A stretch of DNA of 64,000 nucleotides. Origin: Peribacillus frigoritolerans_B (GTDB taxonomy: Bacteria > Bacillota > Bacilli > Bacillales > DSM-1321). The stretch lies in assembly GCF_044762665.1 (NCBI RefSeq), contig NZ_JBIWES010000005.1, positions 124,001 to 188,000 on the forward strand, written 5' to 3'. Below the pieces are notes generated by a model. The model was given only the letters and a program-made list of their open reading frames with translations, was not told the origin of the DNA and did not search any database. The translations under genes were made by a program, and so were the position numbers. This document shows, piece after piece, positions 16,336 to 22,686 of this stretch (position 1 is its first letter; the number at the start of each line of letters is the position of its first letter).

Positions 16336-16662
16336 TTATATGACTGATATTTGCGGTTTTCCTTCTTCCCTTTCACTGACCTTTTCAATTTTATCGACAA
16401 ACATTTGAAAAACCTTTCTCTTTTCTTCCAGCTCTTTTATCGATTCTTTCAATTCATTCAATTTTTGTTCAAAAGGTTTATGATAGAGCTCGCGGATGTT
16501 TCGAATAATTTCATCATTTATAGTGGATTGTACAACCTGTTTGGTAATATTGAATTTATAGGAATAAACCTGAAGTTCACGCTTAACTTCTTCATACTCT
16601 TTTTCTATCCCATTTAACACATCACTGATTTCTTCATTCCATTCTACTAAAGCCTTTTTCAC
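16336..16662 (-). CDS. Coiled-coil protein of unknown function
   Basis: About 108 aa, nearly all predicted helix with heptad-like repeats of E/K/L (LNELKESIKELEEKRKVFQM). The GTG at 16662 was chosen because GGAGG sits 5 nt upstream; another GTG at 16674 overlaps that RBS. No membrane segment or known domain. Stands alone upstream of the divergent ykuD gene. Confidence 0.6.
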   Translation of the reverse strand: MKKALVEWNEEISDVLNGIEKEYEEVKRELQVYSYKFNITKQVVQSTINDEIIRNIRELYHKPFEQKLNELKESIKELEEKRKVFQMFVDKIEKVSEREEGKPQISVI

Positions 16663-16879
16663 ATGTTCCTCCACCCTTATTCCCCCTCTTTAACTAACAA
16701 AAAATCCATCTCGATAAAAACTTATTTTATCAAAAGTTCATTTCGGTTTCTTTTCGGCTTAATTACTTAACATATAAATTTCATTAAAAACAGATAACAG
16801 CTTACAACGAGTTATGAAACACTTTTGAAAAATCACATAGAATGGAACATGACAACTATAACCTATGGAGGTGTTCAGA

Positions 16880-17374
16880 CTGATTCATACAGTTAAACCA
16901 GGTGAAACACTGACACAGATATCCAGGGACTATCGTACACCGCTATCTGATATCATCGCTGCTAACCCGACCATAAACCCGAATGTCATTTATCCTGGCC
17001 AGCCCATTGTTATCCCTGGTTTTCCTCCTCCTGATACCATTCCATTTCAGATCGATGTGTCCGTTAACAATCGCAGGCTTAGGCTGCTAAAAAATGGCGC
17101 ACTGCAAAAACAATATCCGATTGCCGTTGGAAGAATGCTTTCCGGTACACCAGTAGGGCAATTCATCATTATCAATAAAGCCCCCAACCCCGGAGGCCCA
17201 TTCGGGACGATGTGGATGAGTTTATCAAAAGAACATTATGGCATTCATGGAACGAATGATCCCAGCTCGATTGGTAAAGCCGTCTCAAAAGGCTGTATTC
17301 GCATGCATAATCGGGACGTGGAGGAATTATCAAGGATTGTTCCAATCGGGACATTGGTTTTGATCCATCCTTAA
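16880..17374 (+). CDS. ykuD: L,D-transpeptidase with LysM domain (YkuD)
   Basis: ~164-aa protein. LysM domain (~1-48: HTVKPGETLTQISRDYRTPL, PGQPIVIPG) binds peptidoglycan; the YkuD catalytic domain follows (~55-164) with the active-site block HGTNDPSSIGKAV then SKGCIRMHN, catalytic Cys in SKGCIRM. It forms 3-3 crosslinks; B. subtilis YkuD is a spore-stage enzyme. The frame is open from an ATG at 16865, which lacks an RBS. GGAGGTG lies within that stretch, 6 nt before CTG 16880, whose use gives the family N-terminus. A CTG start is therefore plausible but not certain. Confidence 0.9.
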   Translation: MIHTVKPGETLTQISRDYRTPLSDIIAANPTINPNVIYPGQPIVIPGFPPPDTIPFQIDVSVNNRRLRLLKNGALQKQYPIAVGRMLSGTPVGQFIIINKAPNPGGPFGTMWMSLSKEHYGIHGTNDPSSIGKAVSKGCIRMHNRDVEELSRIVPIGTLVLIHP

Positions 17375-17397
17375 TGTGTCTAGTTACTCTCCTATAT

Positions 17398-17433
17398 AAA
17401 TAAGCCGATGGAATTTCCCATCGGCTTATTTTG
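17398..17433. terminator. Bidirectional terminator between ykuD and the ABC-F gene
   Basis: AAATAAGCCGATGG ... CCATCGGCTTATTTT, perfect stem with T-runs on both strands between convergent genes. Confidence 0.9.
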
Positions 17434-17448
17434 CTATAAACTTAAAAA

Positions 17449-18903
17449 TCACACTTGAACCAATTTTTTCCCCTGAATTTTATACTGAAGATCTGCTACA
17501 TGCTTTATGAACGCTTGATCATGAGATACAAATATGATCGTCCCTTCATATCCAGCCATGAATCGTTCCAAAGCTTCAATGGCAGTAATATCTAAAAAAT
17601 TGGTCGGTTCATCTAATAGAAGAATGTTGTATTCTCCTAGAAACAACGAACAAAGCTGGAGGCGAATCGCTTCGCCGCCACTTAATGACCGAACGCTTTT
17701 CAGGATATCCGTCCCGGCAAACTGCATCGAATGCAGGACGCTTCTTAAAAATCCTTCATCATATTCAGAGCGGTTCCCCAAGAATTGCAGAACATTTTCA
17801 ACACTTTCAAATCGATAGCTCATTTGACGGAAGTAACCGATTTTCGCTTTTGGAGAAAGCGTTAAACCTGCACCATTATTCGCAATATGGTGAAGTAAAG
17901 TACTTTTACCGCTGCCGTTGCTGCCTGTGATGGCTATTTTTTTACCGAGCGGCAGCTGGAAACTCACTTCATCCAATAATACTTTCTCCTTCACTTGAAG
18001 AGTCAACCGGTCCGCCATTATCGGGAACTTATTATGCAATTCCAATTGCTTTGACTGGCGAAATACGATTTGCCTTTCCTCTTGTACAGCTTCCACTTCC
18101 TGAAGTTTTTCCACTCGATGTTCCATTGCCTTCGCTGCACGTTGTGCGGATTTTTGGCTTGTGCCTTTCGATTTCGTCATAAACGACTTATTCGGTTTTG
18201 CATTCGCCTCTTTTTTTGACAATCTTCCAGCTTGAGCGATTTTTTCAGCTTTTTTCATTTTTTCCTGCGCCGCTTTTTCAAGCCGGCTCTTTTCTTTAAT
18301 GAATTGTTCATGAGCTTGCCTCTGTTGTTCACGTTTTAACTGCTTCTGTGCCATGTACTCGCTGTAATTCCCTGAATATACATGCACCTCGCCTTCATTC
18401 ACTTCCCAGATCGTTGTGACGAGTTCATCCAGTACAGCCCTGTCATGACTAATCAAGACAAGCGCACCATAGTAATAGCGTAACTCATCAAGTAAAAACG
18501 AAATGCCGTCTTGGTCCAAGTGGGTTGTGGGCTCATCGATAAGCAACGCTTCATTATAATGGGTAAACAATTGGGCAAGCTTCAGCCTCGTTTGCTCACC
18601 GCCGCTTAACGACCCTGAATTTCGCGGAACTGCCAATCTTCCCAGTAACGCTGGATCAGCTTCTGCAACAACAGGCGCTTCAACTTGCTCAAAATAGCCA
18701 CGATCAACGTAACCCCTTACTTTTCCGCTTGTCGGTTGAATTTCTCCAGCAAGTAACTTCAATAACGTACTTTTCCCAGTACCATTTTTCCCGACGATGC
18801 CGATGCGGTCAAATTGATGTACAGCCAATCGATCAATCTTCAATAACTCTTTATCTAAATACGTCACTTTGACATTTTCTAATTCAAAACATATTTGTTC
18901 CAT
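17449..18903 (-). CDS. ABC-F ribosomal protection protein (Vga/Msr/VmlR-like)
   Basis: 484-aa soluble protein with two ABC ATPase domains and no membrane part. Walker A GIVGKNGTGKSTLLKL (~38) and ITGSNGSGKSTLLHH (~325); signatures LSGGEQTRLKL and LSGGEAIRLQL; Walker B LLIDEPTTHLD and ILLLDEPTNFLD. A long basic coiled linker (~185-300, KREQQRQAHEQFIKEKSRLE) is the P-site tRNA-interaction motif; its length fits antibiotic-resistance ABC-Fs that dislodge macrolide, lincosamide, streptogramin A or pleuromutilin drugs. GGAGGT 7 nt before the ATG. Regulation by the leader at 18904-19309 supports a drug-inducible role. The exact drug class cannot be read from sequence. Confidence 0.9.
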   Translation of the reverse strand: MEQICFELENVKVTYLDKELLKIDRLAVHQFDRIGIVGKNGTGKSTLLKLLAGEIQPTSGKVRGYVDRGYFEQVEAPVVAEADPALLGRLAVPRNSGSLSGGEQTRLKLAQLFTHYNEALLIDEPTTHLDQDGISFLLDELRYYYGALVLISHDRAVLDELVTTIWEVNEGEVHVYSGNYSEYMAQKQLKREQQRQAHEQFIKEKSRLEKAAQEKMKKAEKIAQAGRLSKKEANAKPNKSFMTKSKGTSQKSAQRAAKAMEHRVEKLQEVEAVQEERQIVFRQSKQLELHNKFPIMADRLTLQVKEKVLLDEVSFQLPLGKKIAITGSNGSGKSTLLHHIANNGAGLTLSPKAKIGYFRQMSYRFESVENVLQFLGNRSEYDEGFLRSVLHSMQFAGTDILKSVRSLSGGEAIRLQLCSLFLGEYNILLLDEPTNFLDITAIEALERFMAGYEGTIIFVSHDQAFIKHVADLQYKIQGKKLVQV

Positions 18904-18976
18904 ATTCGCTACCTCCGAAATTTGTGATTTCGTATCGATAGCTTGGATCGATACGAGCTTCTATTTCAAGCCCGCA

Positions 18977-19000
18977 TCAAAAGAATAATAGAAATTGCAA
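18977..19000 (-). CDS. Leader peptide 3 of the ABC-F leader (MQFLLFF)
   Basis: TTG-started 7-codon ORF with AGGGGG 8 nt upstream, encoding MQFLLFF. It precedes the perfect TCGTATCGAT hairpin and the RBS-proximal hairpin, with no U-run, so it may act on translation of the ABC-F gene. An alternative ATG (19007) in another frame abuts the same RBS. Confidence 0.5.
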   Translation of the reverse strand: MQFLLFF

Positions 19001-19074
19001 TGTACATTCCCCCTATTTCAAGTCACCGCTGAATGATCATCTAATCGATATGAGTTTAAATTCCTAAACTCTCA

Positions 19075-19098
19075 TCAATAGAAAAGTAACATCATCAA
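19075..19098 (-). CDS. Leader peptide 2 of the ABC-F leader (MMMLLFY)
   Basis: TTG-ATG-ATG start, 7 codons, encoding (L/M)MMLLFY; GGAGGG at 19106-19111, 7 nt upstream of the TTG. It begins right after the U-run of the attenuator and so is made only on read-through transcripts. A hairpin follows directly after its stop codon. Confidence 0.5.
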   Translation of the reverse strand: MMMLLFY

Positions 19099-19110
19099 GT
19101 TAAATCCCTC

Positions 19111-19145
19111 CAAAACAAAAAAGTACACAGAAGGGCTCTGTGTAC
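19111..19145 (-). terminator. Intrinsic terminator acting as attenuator
   Basis: Perfect 9-bp stem GTACACAGA/TCTGTGTAC with a 5-nt loop, then TTTTTTGTTTTG on the minus strand, 208 nt upstream of the ABC-F start codon and in the same direction. Confidence 0.85.
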
Positions 19146-19262
19146 GAAAAAAATCGGCATAGATATCCGGCAGAACGACAAAACCTCTACAACATATCCA
19201 TCCTATACACACAGCAAATAACCCCTTATACAAAGCGGTTTTTTCCATAATATGTGTGTATA

Positions 19263-19286
19263 TCAGTATAGTTGTAAAAATGCCAC
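19263..19286 (-). CDS. Leader peptide 1 of the ABC-F leader (MAFLQLY)
   Basis: GTG-started 7-codon ORF, AAAGGAG 8 nt upstream, encoding MAFLQLY. It begins ~23 nt after the predicted transcription start. Its TGA stop overlaps the beginning of segment 1 of the leader, so a ribosome stalled in this ORF would cover segment 1 and free segment 2 to block the terminator. Confidence 0.65.
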   Translation of the reverse strand: MAFLQLY

Positions 19287-19315
19287 GTTTATCGCTCCTT
19301 TCAAATCTTGCCCTT

Positions 19316-19344
19316 ATTCTAACCAGGATATTTCCAATAGTCAA
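19316..19344 (-). promoter_or_regulatory. Sigma-A promoter of the ABC-F leader
   Basis: Minus strand TTGACT, 17-nt spacer, TAGAAT. Initiation ~7 nt downstream (about 19309) gives the leader described. Confidence 0.8.
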
Positions 19345-19359
19345 TGATCTTTTGTTTTA

Positions 19360-19472
19360 TATAATGGATGATTAATAACTCTGGAGGTTTTTATCAGAGG
19401 TTGGTAGGCACGTATCATGAAGGTAACGCGGAGACTGAAGAGGACAGCCTGACGTCGGCTGTTCTTTTTTGG
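19360..19472 (+). ncRNA. Candidate structured small RNA or leader with terminator
   Basis: A CTCTG/CAGAG hairpin at ~19379-19400, a structured-looking stretch, then GGACAGCC/GGCTGTTC with T6 (19441-19472), a good plus-strand intrinsic terminator. No gene precedes it on this strand. An open frame of ~45 codons runs through it (ATG ~19370), so a small protein cannot be excluded. I do not recognise an RNA family. Confidence 0.35.
19441..19472 (+). terminator. Intrinsic terminator
   Basis: AGGACAGCC ... GGCTGTTCT followed by T5-6 on the plus strand. Confidence 0.8.
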
Positions 19473-19592
19473 TTTAATTTCAAAGCTCCACTCCCTAAAA
19501 AGTAATTATCTTACAAATTAAGTTTTACATGATATTATTAATAATTAAGTAGGCAAGAGCAATGAAAAGATAACATCTAATGAGTGAAAAAT

Positions 19593-19724
19593 ATGAAAAA
19601 GAAAATCATCATGTGGGTTACTGGTGTTCTAGTAGCCATCATTCTTCTTGGGTCAGCGGGAATGACATTCTATAAATTCGCTCCAGCAACTGAAGGAAAA
19701 ACAACTACCGAAACCTTTGAATGA
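19593..19724 (+). CDS. Small single-pass membrane protein or gene remnant
   Basis: 43-aa frame: MKKKIIMWVTGVLVAIILLG then SAGMTFYKFAPATEG and an acidic/threonine tail. It is a classic signal-anchor. It lacks a clear RBS. The same frame continues past two stops into the HNH-like tail at 19752, so it may be either a genuine small protein or the N-terminal stub of a decayed secreted protein. Confidence 0.4.
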   Translation: MKKKIIMWVTGVLVAIILLGSAGMTFYKFAPATEGKTTTETFE

Positions 19725-19751
19725 TTTTATTTATGGTTTCTGTTCCAATAA

Positions 19752-19865
19752 AACCATGTTCCAAATCGAAACGATATACATCAAGAATTGCCATTAAAAT
19801 ATGGCGGAACAAATTCGATGTCTAATTTATTTCCATTGCCAAGAGAATCCATCAACAAACAGTAA
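19752..19865 (+). pseudogene. C-terminal remnant of an HNH-type nuclease toxin
   Basis: 37 codons with no start: NHVPNRNDIHQEL then PLKYGGTNSMSNLFPLPRES and INKQ. The HxxP ... PLxxGGTNxxxNLxPLxxxxN pattern is the C-terminal half of the HNH nuclease fold found at the tips of polymorphic toxins. It lies 44 nt before an SMI1/KNR4-type immunity gene, the normal toxin-immunity order. The body of the toxin is missing. Confidence 0.6.
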
Positions 19866-19909
19866 CTCTGGCGGGCTTCATATTAATTTGATTTGGAGGG
19901 ACAAGCGAA

Positions 19910-20455
19910 TTGAGTCATTTTGTACATAACACCCTATCTGGACTTAAAAAATTGTTGAAAAACACTAACCAAATGAAAATAATATCATACGAAGGGGAAG
20001 TTAGAGAGGTAACTTGTTCTTTTAATACCGAAGCCATTACAGCTGAAATTGAAAAGTTTGAAAATGAAAATAGCAAACTTCCTGAAGACTATAAGGCGTT
20101 CTTAACCCTCCATAATGGGGCAAGAATATATGAGTCAATCGATGAAGACGGTGAAACACTAGGCGATGGTCTTGAGATATTTAGTTTAGAAGAAATAAAA
20201 GAACATCAAGAAATTGAATATATAAGTGAACACGGGATTCCGATTGCACATCTGTTAAATGATTGTTATCTAATATTAGATACAGAAAAACTAAAGAGTG
20301 GGGATCCAAACTACCTTAATATTATGGAGTTTACAGAACTTTCATCTCTAAGTCTTAATTTTGAAATCTTTTTAGACCGCTACATTATTTCACAAGGTGA
20401 AGCGTTTTGGAGCTGGCCTATTTACACAGCTGAAAACTACTATAGAACTAGGTAA
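19910..20455 (+). CDS. SMI1/KNR4 (SUKH) family protein, probable orphan immunity protein
   Basis: 181-aa protein with the SUKH core IEKFENENSKLPEDYKAFLT then LHNGARIY, and a C-terminal W-rich end (GEAFWSWPIYTAENYYRTR). TTG start with TTGGAGGG 9 nt upstream. In bacteria this fold mostly neutralises nuclease toxins encoded just upstream; here only a toxin tail remains (19752-19865), so the gene is probably an orphan. Closed by a bidirectional terminator. Confidence 0.85.
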   Translation: MSHFVHNTLSGLKKLLKNTNQMKIISYEGEVREVTCSFNTEAITAEIEKFENENSKLPEDYKAFLTLHNGARIYESIDEDGETLGDGLEIFSLEEIKEHQEIEYISEHGIPIAHLLNDCYLILDTEKLKSGDPNYLNIMEFTELSSLSLNFEIFLDRYIISQGEAFWSWPIYTAENYYRTR

Positions 20456-20465
20456 AAAAAATAAA

Positions 20466-20504
20466 TAAAAGAGCGATTGCTAATTAACTGCAGTCGCTCT
20501 TTTT
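20466..20504. terminator. Bidirectional terminator
   Basis: AAAGAGCGA ... TCGCTCTTTTT between the convergent SUKH gene and the lipoprotein gene. Confidence 0.8.
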
Positions 20505-20509
20505 GAATA

Positions 20510-20713
20510 TTATTTCGATTCGAATTCAAGTATCACTGTTTGTTTATGTTTAGGATTTTTAGTTTTGTCTGTTTCGTAAATAACGTCGGCGGGATCGTTT
20601 AGTTCTGATTCTTCTTTGGATGTTTTTTCTTTAGATGCCTTTACATTCGATTGAGACGAACAACCAATTAGCATTAATCCAGCAAGTAAAATGACAGCAT
20701 ATATTCTAATCAT
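20510..20713 (-). CDS. Small lipoprotein
   Basis: 67-aa precursor: MIRIYAVILLAGLMLIGCSS with lipobox LIGC, cleavage before C18, then a charged Lys/Glu-rich tail (ASKEKTSKEESELNDPADVI). It would be lipid-anchored on the outer face of the membrane. No recognised domain. Stands alone. Confidence 0.8.
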   Translation of the reverse strand: MIRIYAVILLAGLMLIGCSSQSNVKASKEKTSKEESELNDPADVIYETDKTKNPKHKQTVILEFESK

Positions 20714-20808
20714 GTATGCAGCTCCTTATTTGTTTACTCAAAGTATAGCATGGAAATATATAACTTTTTGTGTAGCATTTCGGAAAATAATCATAGTGAT
20801 AGTTACAG

Positions 20809-20835
20809 AAAAAAAAGGCAGGGATCTCCCCTGCC
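20809..20835 (-). terminator. Terminator of the symporter operon
   Basis: GGCAGGG-GAGAT-CCCTGCC then T8 on the minus strand. Confidence 0.85.
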
Positions 20836-20842
20836 ATCTCAA

Positions 20843-22444
20843 TCAATTCATATTAATCGGCCAATAATAAAACACCAGTGTAACCATGATGATCATGACG
20901 CCGCTGATCATTAAATAGGCTGGGTATCTGCGGGTGATGTTCATTTCCTTTTGCTCGTCTATTTCAATCGGGGTTTGAAGGATATTTGCCTGAAACTCCC
21001 TTTCTTCGATGGTGATCGTTCCATACTTGGAGCCAATGATAAGTGCGCCTATGCTTAAGAGTAAACCAATGATGACAGGATTGAGGTAAACGGGAAGGCT
21101 TATTCCGAACATGCCGAGGCTTTCTCCGAGTATCACGCCAACGAAGCCGAATACGATGCTCCAAAAGGCGCCTTCTTTCGTTACCTTCTTTGAAAATACG
21201 CTTGATATGGCAATCGGTCCCCATGATGCCGCAAATAGTGTAGCCGCAAAGTAGCCGATCCACATGACGGCAGGCGGCTGGAACAATCCAATCAATAAGA
21301 TGATCAAGCTGATCACAACCATGGAAATGCGGCTGGCCCGTAATAGATGATGATCGGTGTATTCCTTTTTCCGTGATTGTTCCATGATATCCCGTGTTAT
21401 GCTGCTTCCTATTATCTGAAGGAAGCTCGAACAGGAAGATAAGGCCGCAGCCATGATGCCGCTGACGATGATGACTCCAAGCCATGTCGGGACAATATTC
21501 ATCGCTGCCCAAATGAATACCTTTTCCGTCGGGGCGATATCCGCTTTAATGGTGGTGATTGTCGATATGCTGATATGGAGAAACAAATAGACGGTTAAAA
21601 TGGATATCGTTGCCCAAACGCCGGCCCGGATGGCTACGTGTTCGTTTCTTGCCATTAAATATCGGCTGCTTTGCCATGGACTCACTGCAATGACAATGCC
21701 CCAGACCAAGCCCATGATGACGGCCCATGCCAATGCTTCCCAAGGCGTGCCCATCGTTGCGGCAGGTCCGGTAATGCCATGCCAGCTTAATAAATCAGGC
21801 CGTTCGGCCAGGTTTGCCGCCTTCGTAACGGCATCGGGAAACCCGCCTGCGGATTTAATGATATAAGGAAAGCTCAGATACGTTGCGATCGAGAATAAAA
21901 AGAACATCACCGTATCATTGACCATGACCCCCTTCGCTCCTGAGAGAATGGTGAAGGATGAATACACGACCCACATGATCACCAGGGCCATTGGATAGGA
22001 AACACCAGAAACCTCGGCCAATAAAACGGCTGCCCCTTGAGTAACGGCAACCAAGTATGCAGCGATACCGAGAATCGTCGTGATGGCAGCTGCCAGCCTT
22101 ACCTTCTTTGAATGAAAGCGGTTACCAAAGAATTCAGGAACCGTCAATGATTTGCTTCTTCTTAAATACCTGCCAAACAGGAACACTCCGAATATATAGC
22201 CACTTGCATTAAAAATCACGAGGATAAGCAGCAGGATCGGATACCCTTCATAGGAAAATCCCGCTTCTCCCATGAATGATACCGTACTTAGGAAAGAAGC
22301 AACAAGCGTACCCGTTATCATCAATGTGTTTCCGCTTCGTCCAGAAACATAATACTCCTCTGAGCTCTTCACTTTCCTGAATAAAAAGATGCCGATCGAG
22401 ACATACACACAAAAGGATATGATAATACCAAGGAGAAAGGCCAC
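20843..22444 (-). CDS. Sodium:solute symporter (SSS family)
   Basis: 533-aa protein with about 13 membrane helices, the SSS/LeuT-fold topology. It contains YVSGRSGNTLMITGTLVASF near residue 32 and SFLSTVSFMGEAGFSYEGYP (SSS helix 1-2 signature), and YLVAVTQGAAVLLAEVSGVS. The start is GTG 22444, directly adjoining the TAA of the upstream 46-aa gene, which implies translational coupling. Solute unknown; with the flavin oxidoreductase and sigma-54 activator next door, uptake of a catabolised organic acid or amine is inferred. Confidence 0.9.
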   Translation of the reverse strand: MAFLLGIIISFCVYVSIGIFLFRKVKSSEEYYVSGRSGNTLMITGTLVASFLSTVSFMGEAGFSYEGYPILLLILVIFNASGYIFGVFLFGRYLRRSKSLTVPEFFGNRFHSKKVRLAAAITTILGIAAYLVAVTQGAAVLLAEVSGVSYPMALVIMWVVYSSFTILSGAKGVMVNDTVMFFLFSIATYLSFPYIIKSAGGFPDAVTKAANLAERPDLLSWHGITGPAATMGTPWEALAWAVIMGLVWGIVIAVSPWQSSRYLMARNEHVAIRAGVWATISILTVYLFLHISISTITTIKADIAPTEKVFIWAAMNIVPTWLGVIIVSGIMAAALSSCSSFLQIIGSSITRDIMEQSRKKEYTDHHLLRASRISMVVISLIILLIGLFQPPAVMWIGYFAATLFAASWGPIAISSVFSKKVTKEGAFWSIVFGFVGVILGESLGMFGISLPVYLNPVIIGLLLSIGALIIGSKYGTITIEEREFQANILQTPIEIDEQKEMNITRRYPAYLMISGVMIIMVTLVFYYWPINMN

Positions 22445-22585
22445 TTACATCCCCACCTTTTCAATCGGATCTTTTGCTTTTATTTCTTCTTGATTTTTTT
22501 TCATTTTTACTAGGAAAACCTTTGTGATCCACCCCATGACAATTAAGGAACCCCCATAGCTTAAAGAGAAAATCAGCTCGCCCAT
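22445..22585 (-). CDS. Symporter small accessory protein
   Basis: 46-aa protein: MGELIFSLSYGGSLIVMGWI then TKVFLVKMKKNQEEIKAKDP. One membrane helix with a basic cytosolic tail. Its stop codon touches the GTG of the SSS symporter; such short genes immediately before SSS symporters are a known arrangement. It is the first gene after the sigma-54 promoter. AAGGGGG precedes the ATG. Confidence 0.82.
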   Translation of the reverse strand: MGELIFSLSYGGSLIVMGWITKVFLVKMKKNQEEIKAKDPIEKVGM

Positions 22586-22629
22586 TTCTTGACCCCCTTA
22601 TCAAAATAGAAATAATCAATCATTAAATA

Positions 22630-22645
22630 TGCAATATCCATACCA
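22630..22645 (-). promoter_or_regulatory. Sigma-54 (-24/-12) promoter of the symporter operon
   Basis: Minus strand TGGTATGGATATTGCA; consensus TGGCACGNNNNTTGCW, with exact GG-to-GC spacing. It lies 45 nt upstream of the accessory-protein start and directly after the sigma-54 activator gene. Confidence 0.85.
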
Positions 22646-22686
22646 AGTTTTTGAATATTCAGATTTTAATGAAGGTTAATTTATTA

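Larger units (their letters stand above)
18904..19309 (-). promoter_or_regulatory. Long attenuator leader of the ABC-F gene
   Basis: ~400-nt untranslated leader. In order on the minus strand: leader ORF 1 (19286-19263); segment 1 (19262-19253), starting within its stop codon; segment 2 (19213-19204), complementary to segment 1 over 10 bp (TATACACACA/TGTGTGTATA); intrinsic terminator hairpin (19145-19123); leader ORF 2 (19098-19075); a TGAG-AGTTTA hairpin (19074-19051); leader ORF 3 (19000-18977); a perfect TCGTATCGAT/ATCGATACGA hairpin (~18960-18934); and a small CGAAAT/ATTTCG hairpin touching the RBS. Segment 2 can alternatively pair with the 5' arm of the terminator (8 bp with wobbles), the geometry of ribosome-stalling attenuation known for erm and vmlR genes. 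Confidence 0.75.

Noticed and set aside
19075..19344. 89-codon frame on the minus strand upstream of the ABC-F gene
   Set aside because: It overlaps promoter, leader ORF 1, both stem segments and the terminator; the RBS signals belong to the 7-codon ORFs in other frames.
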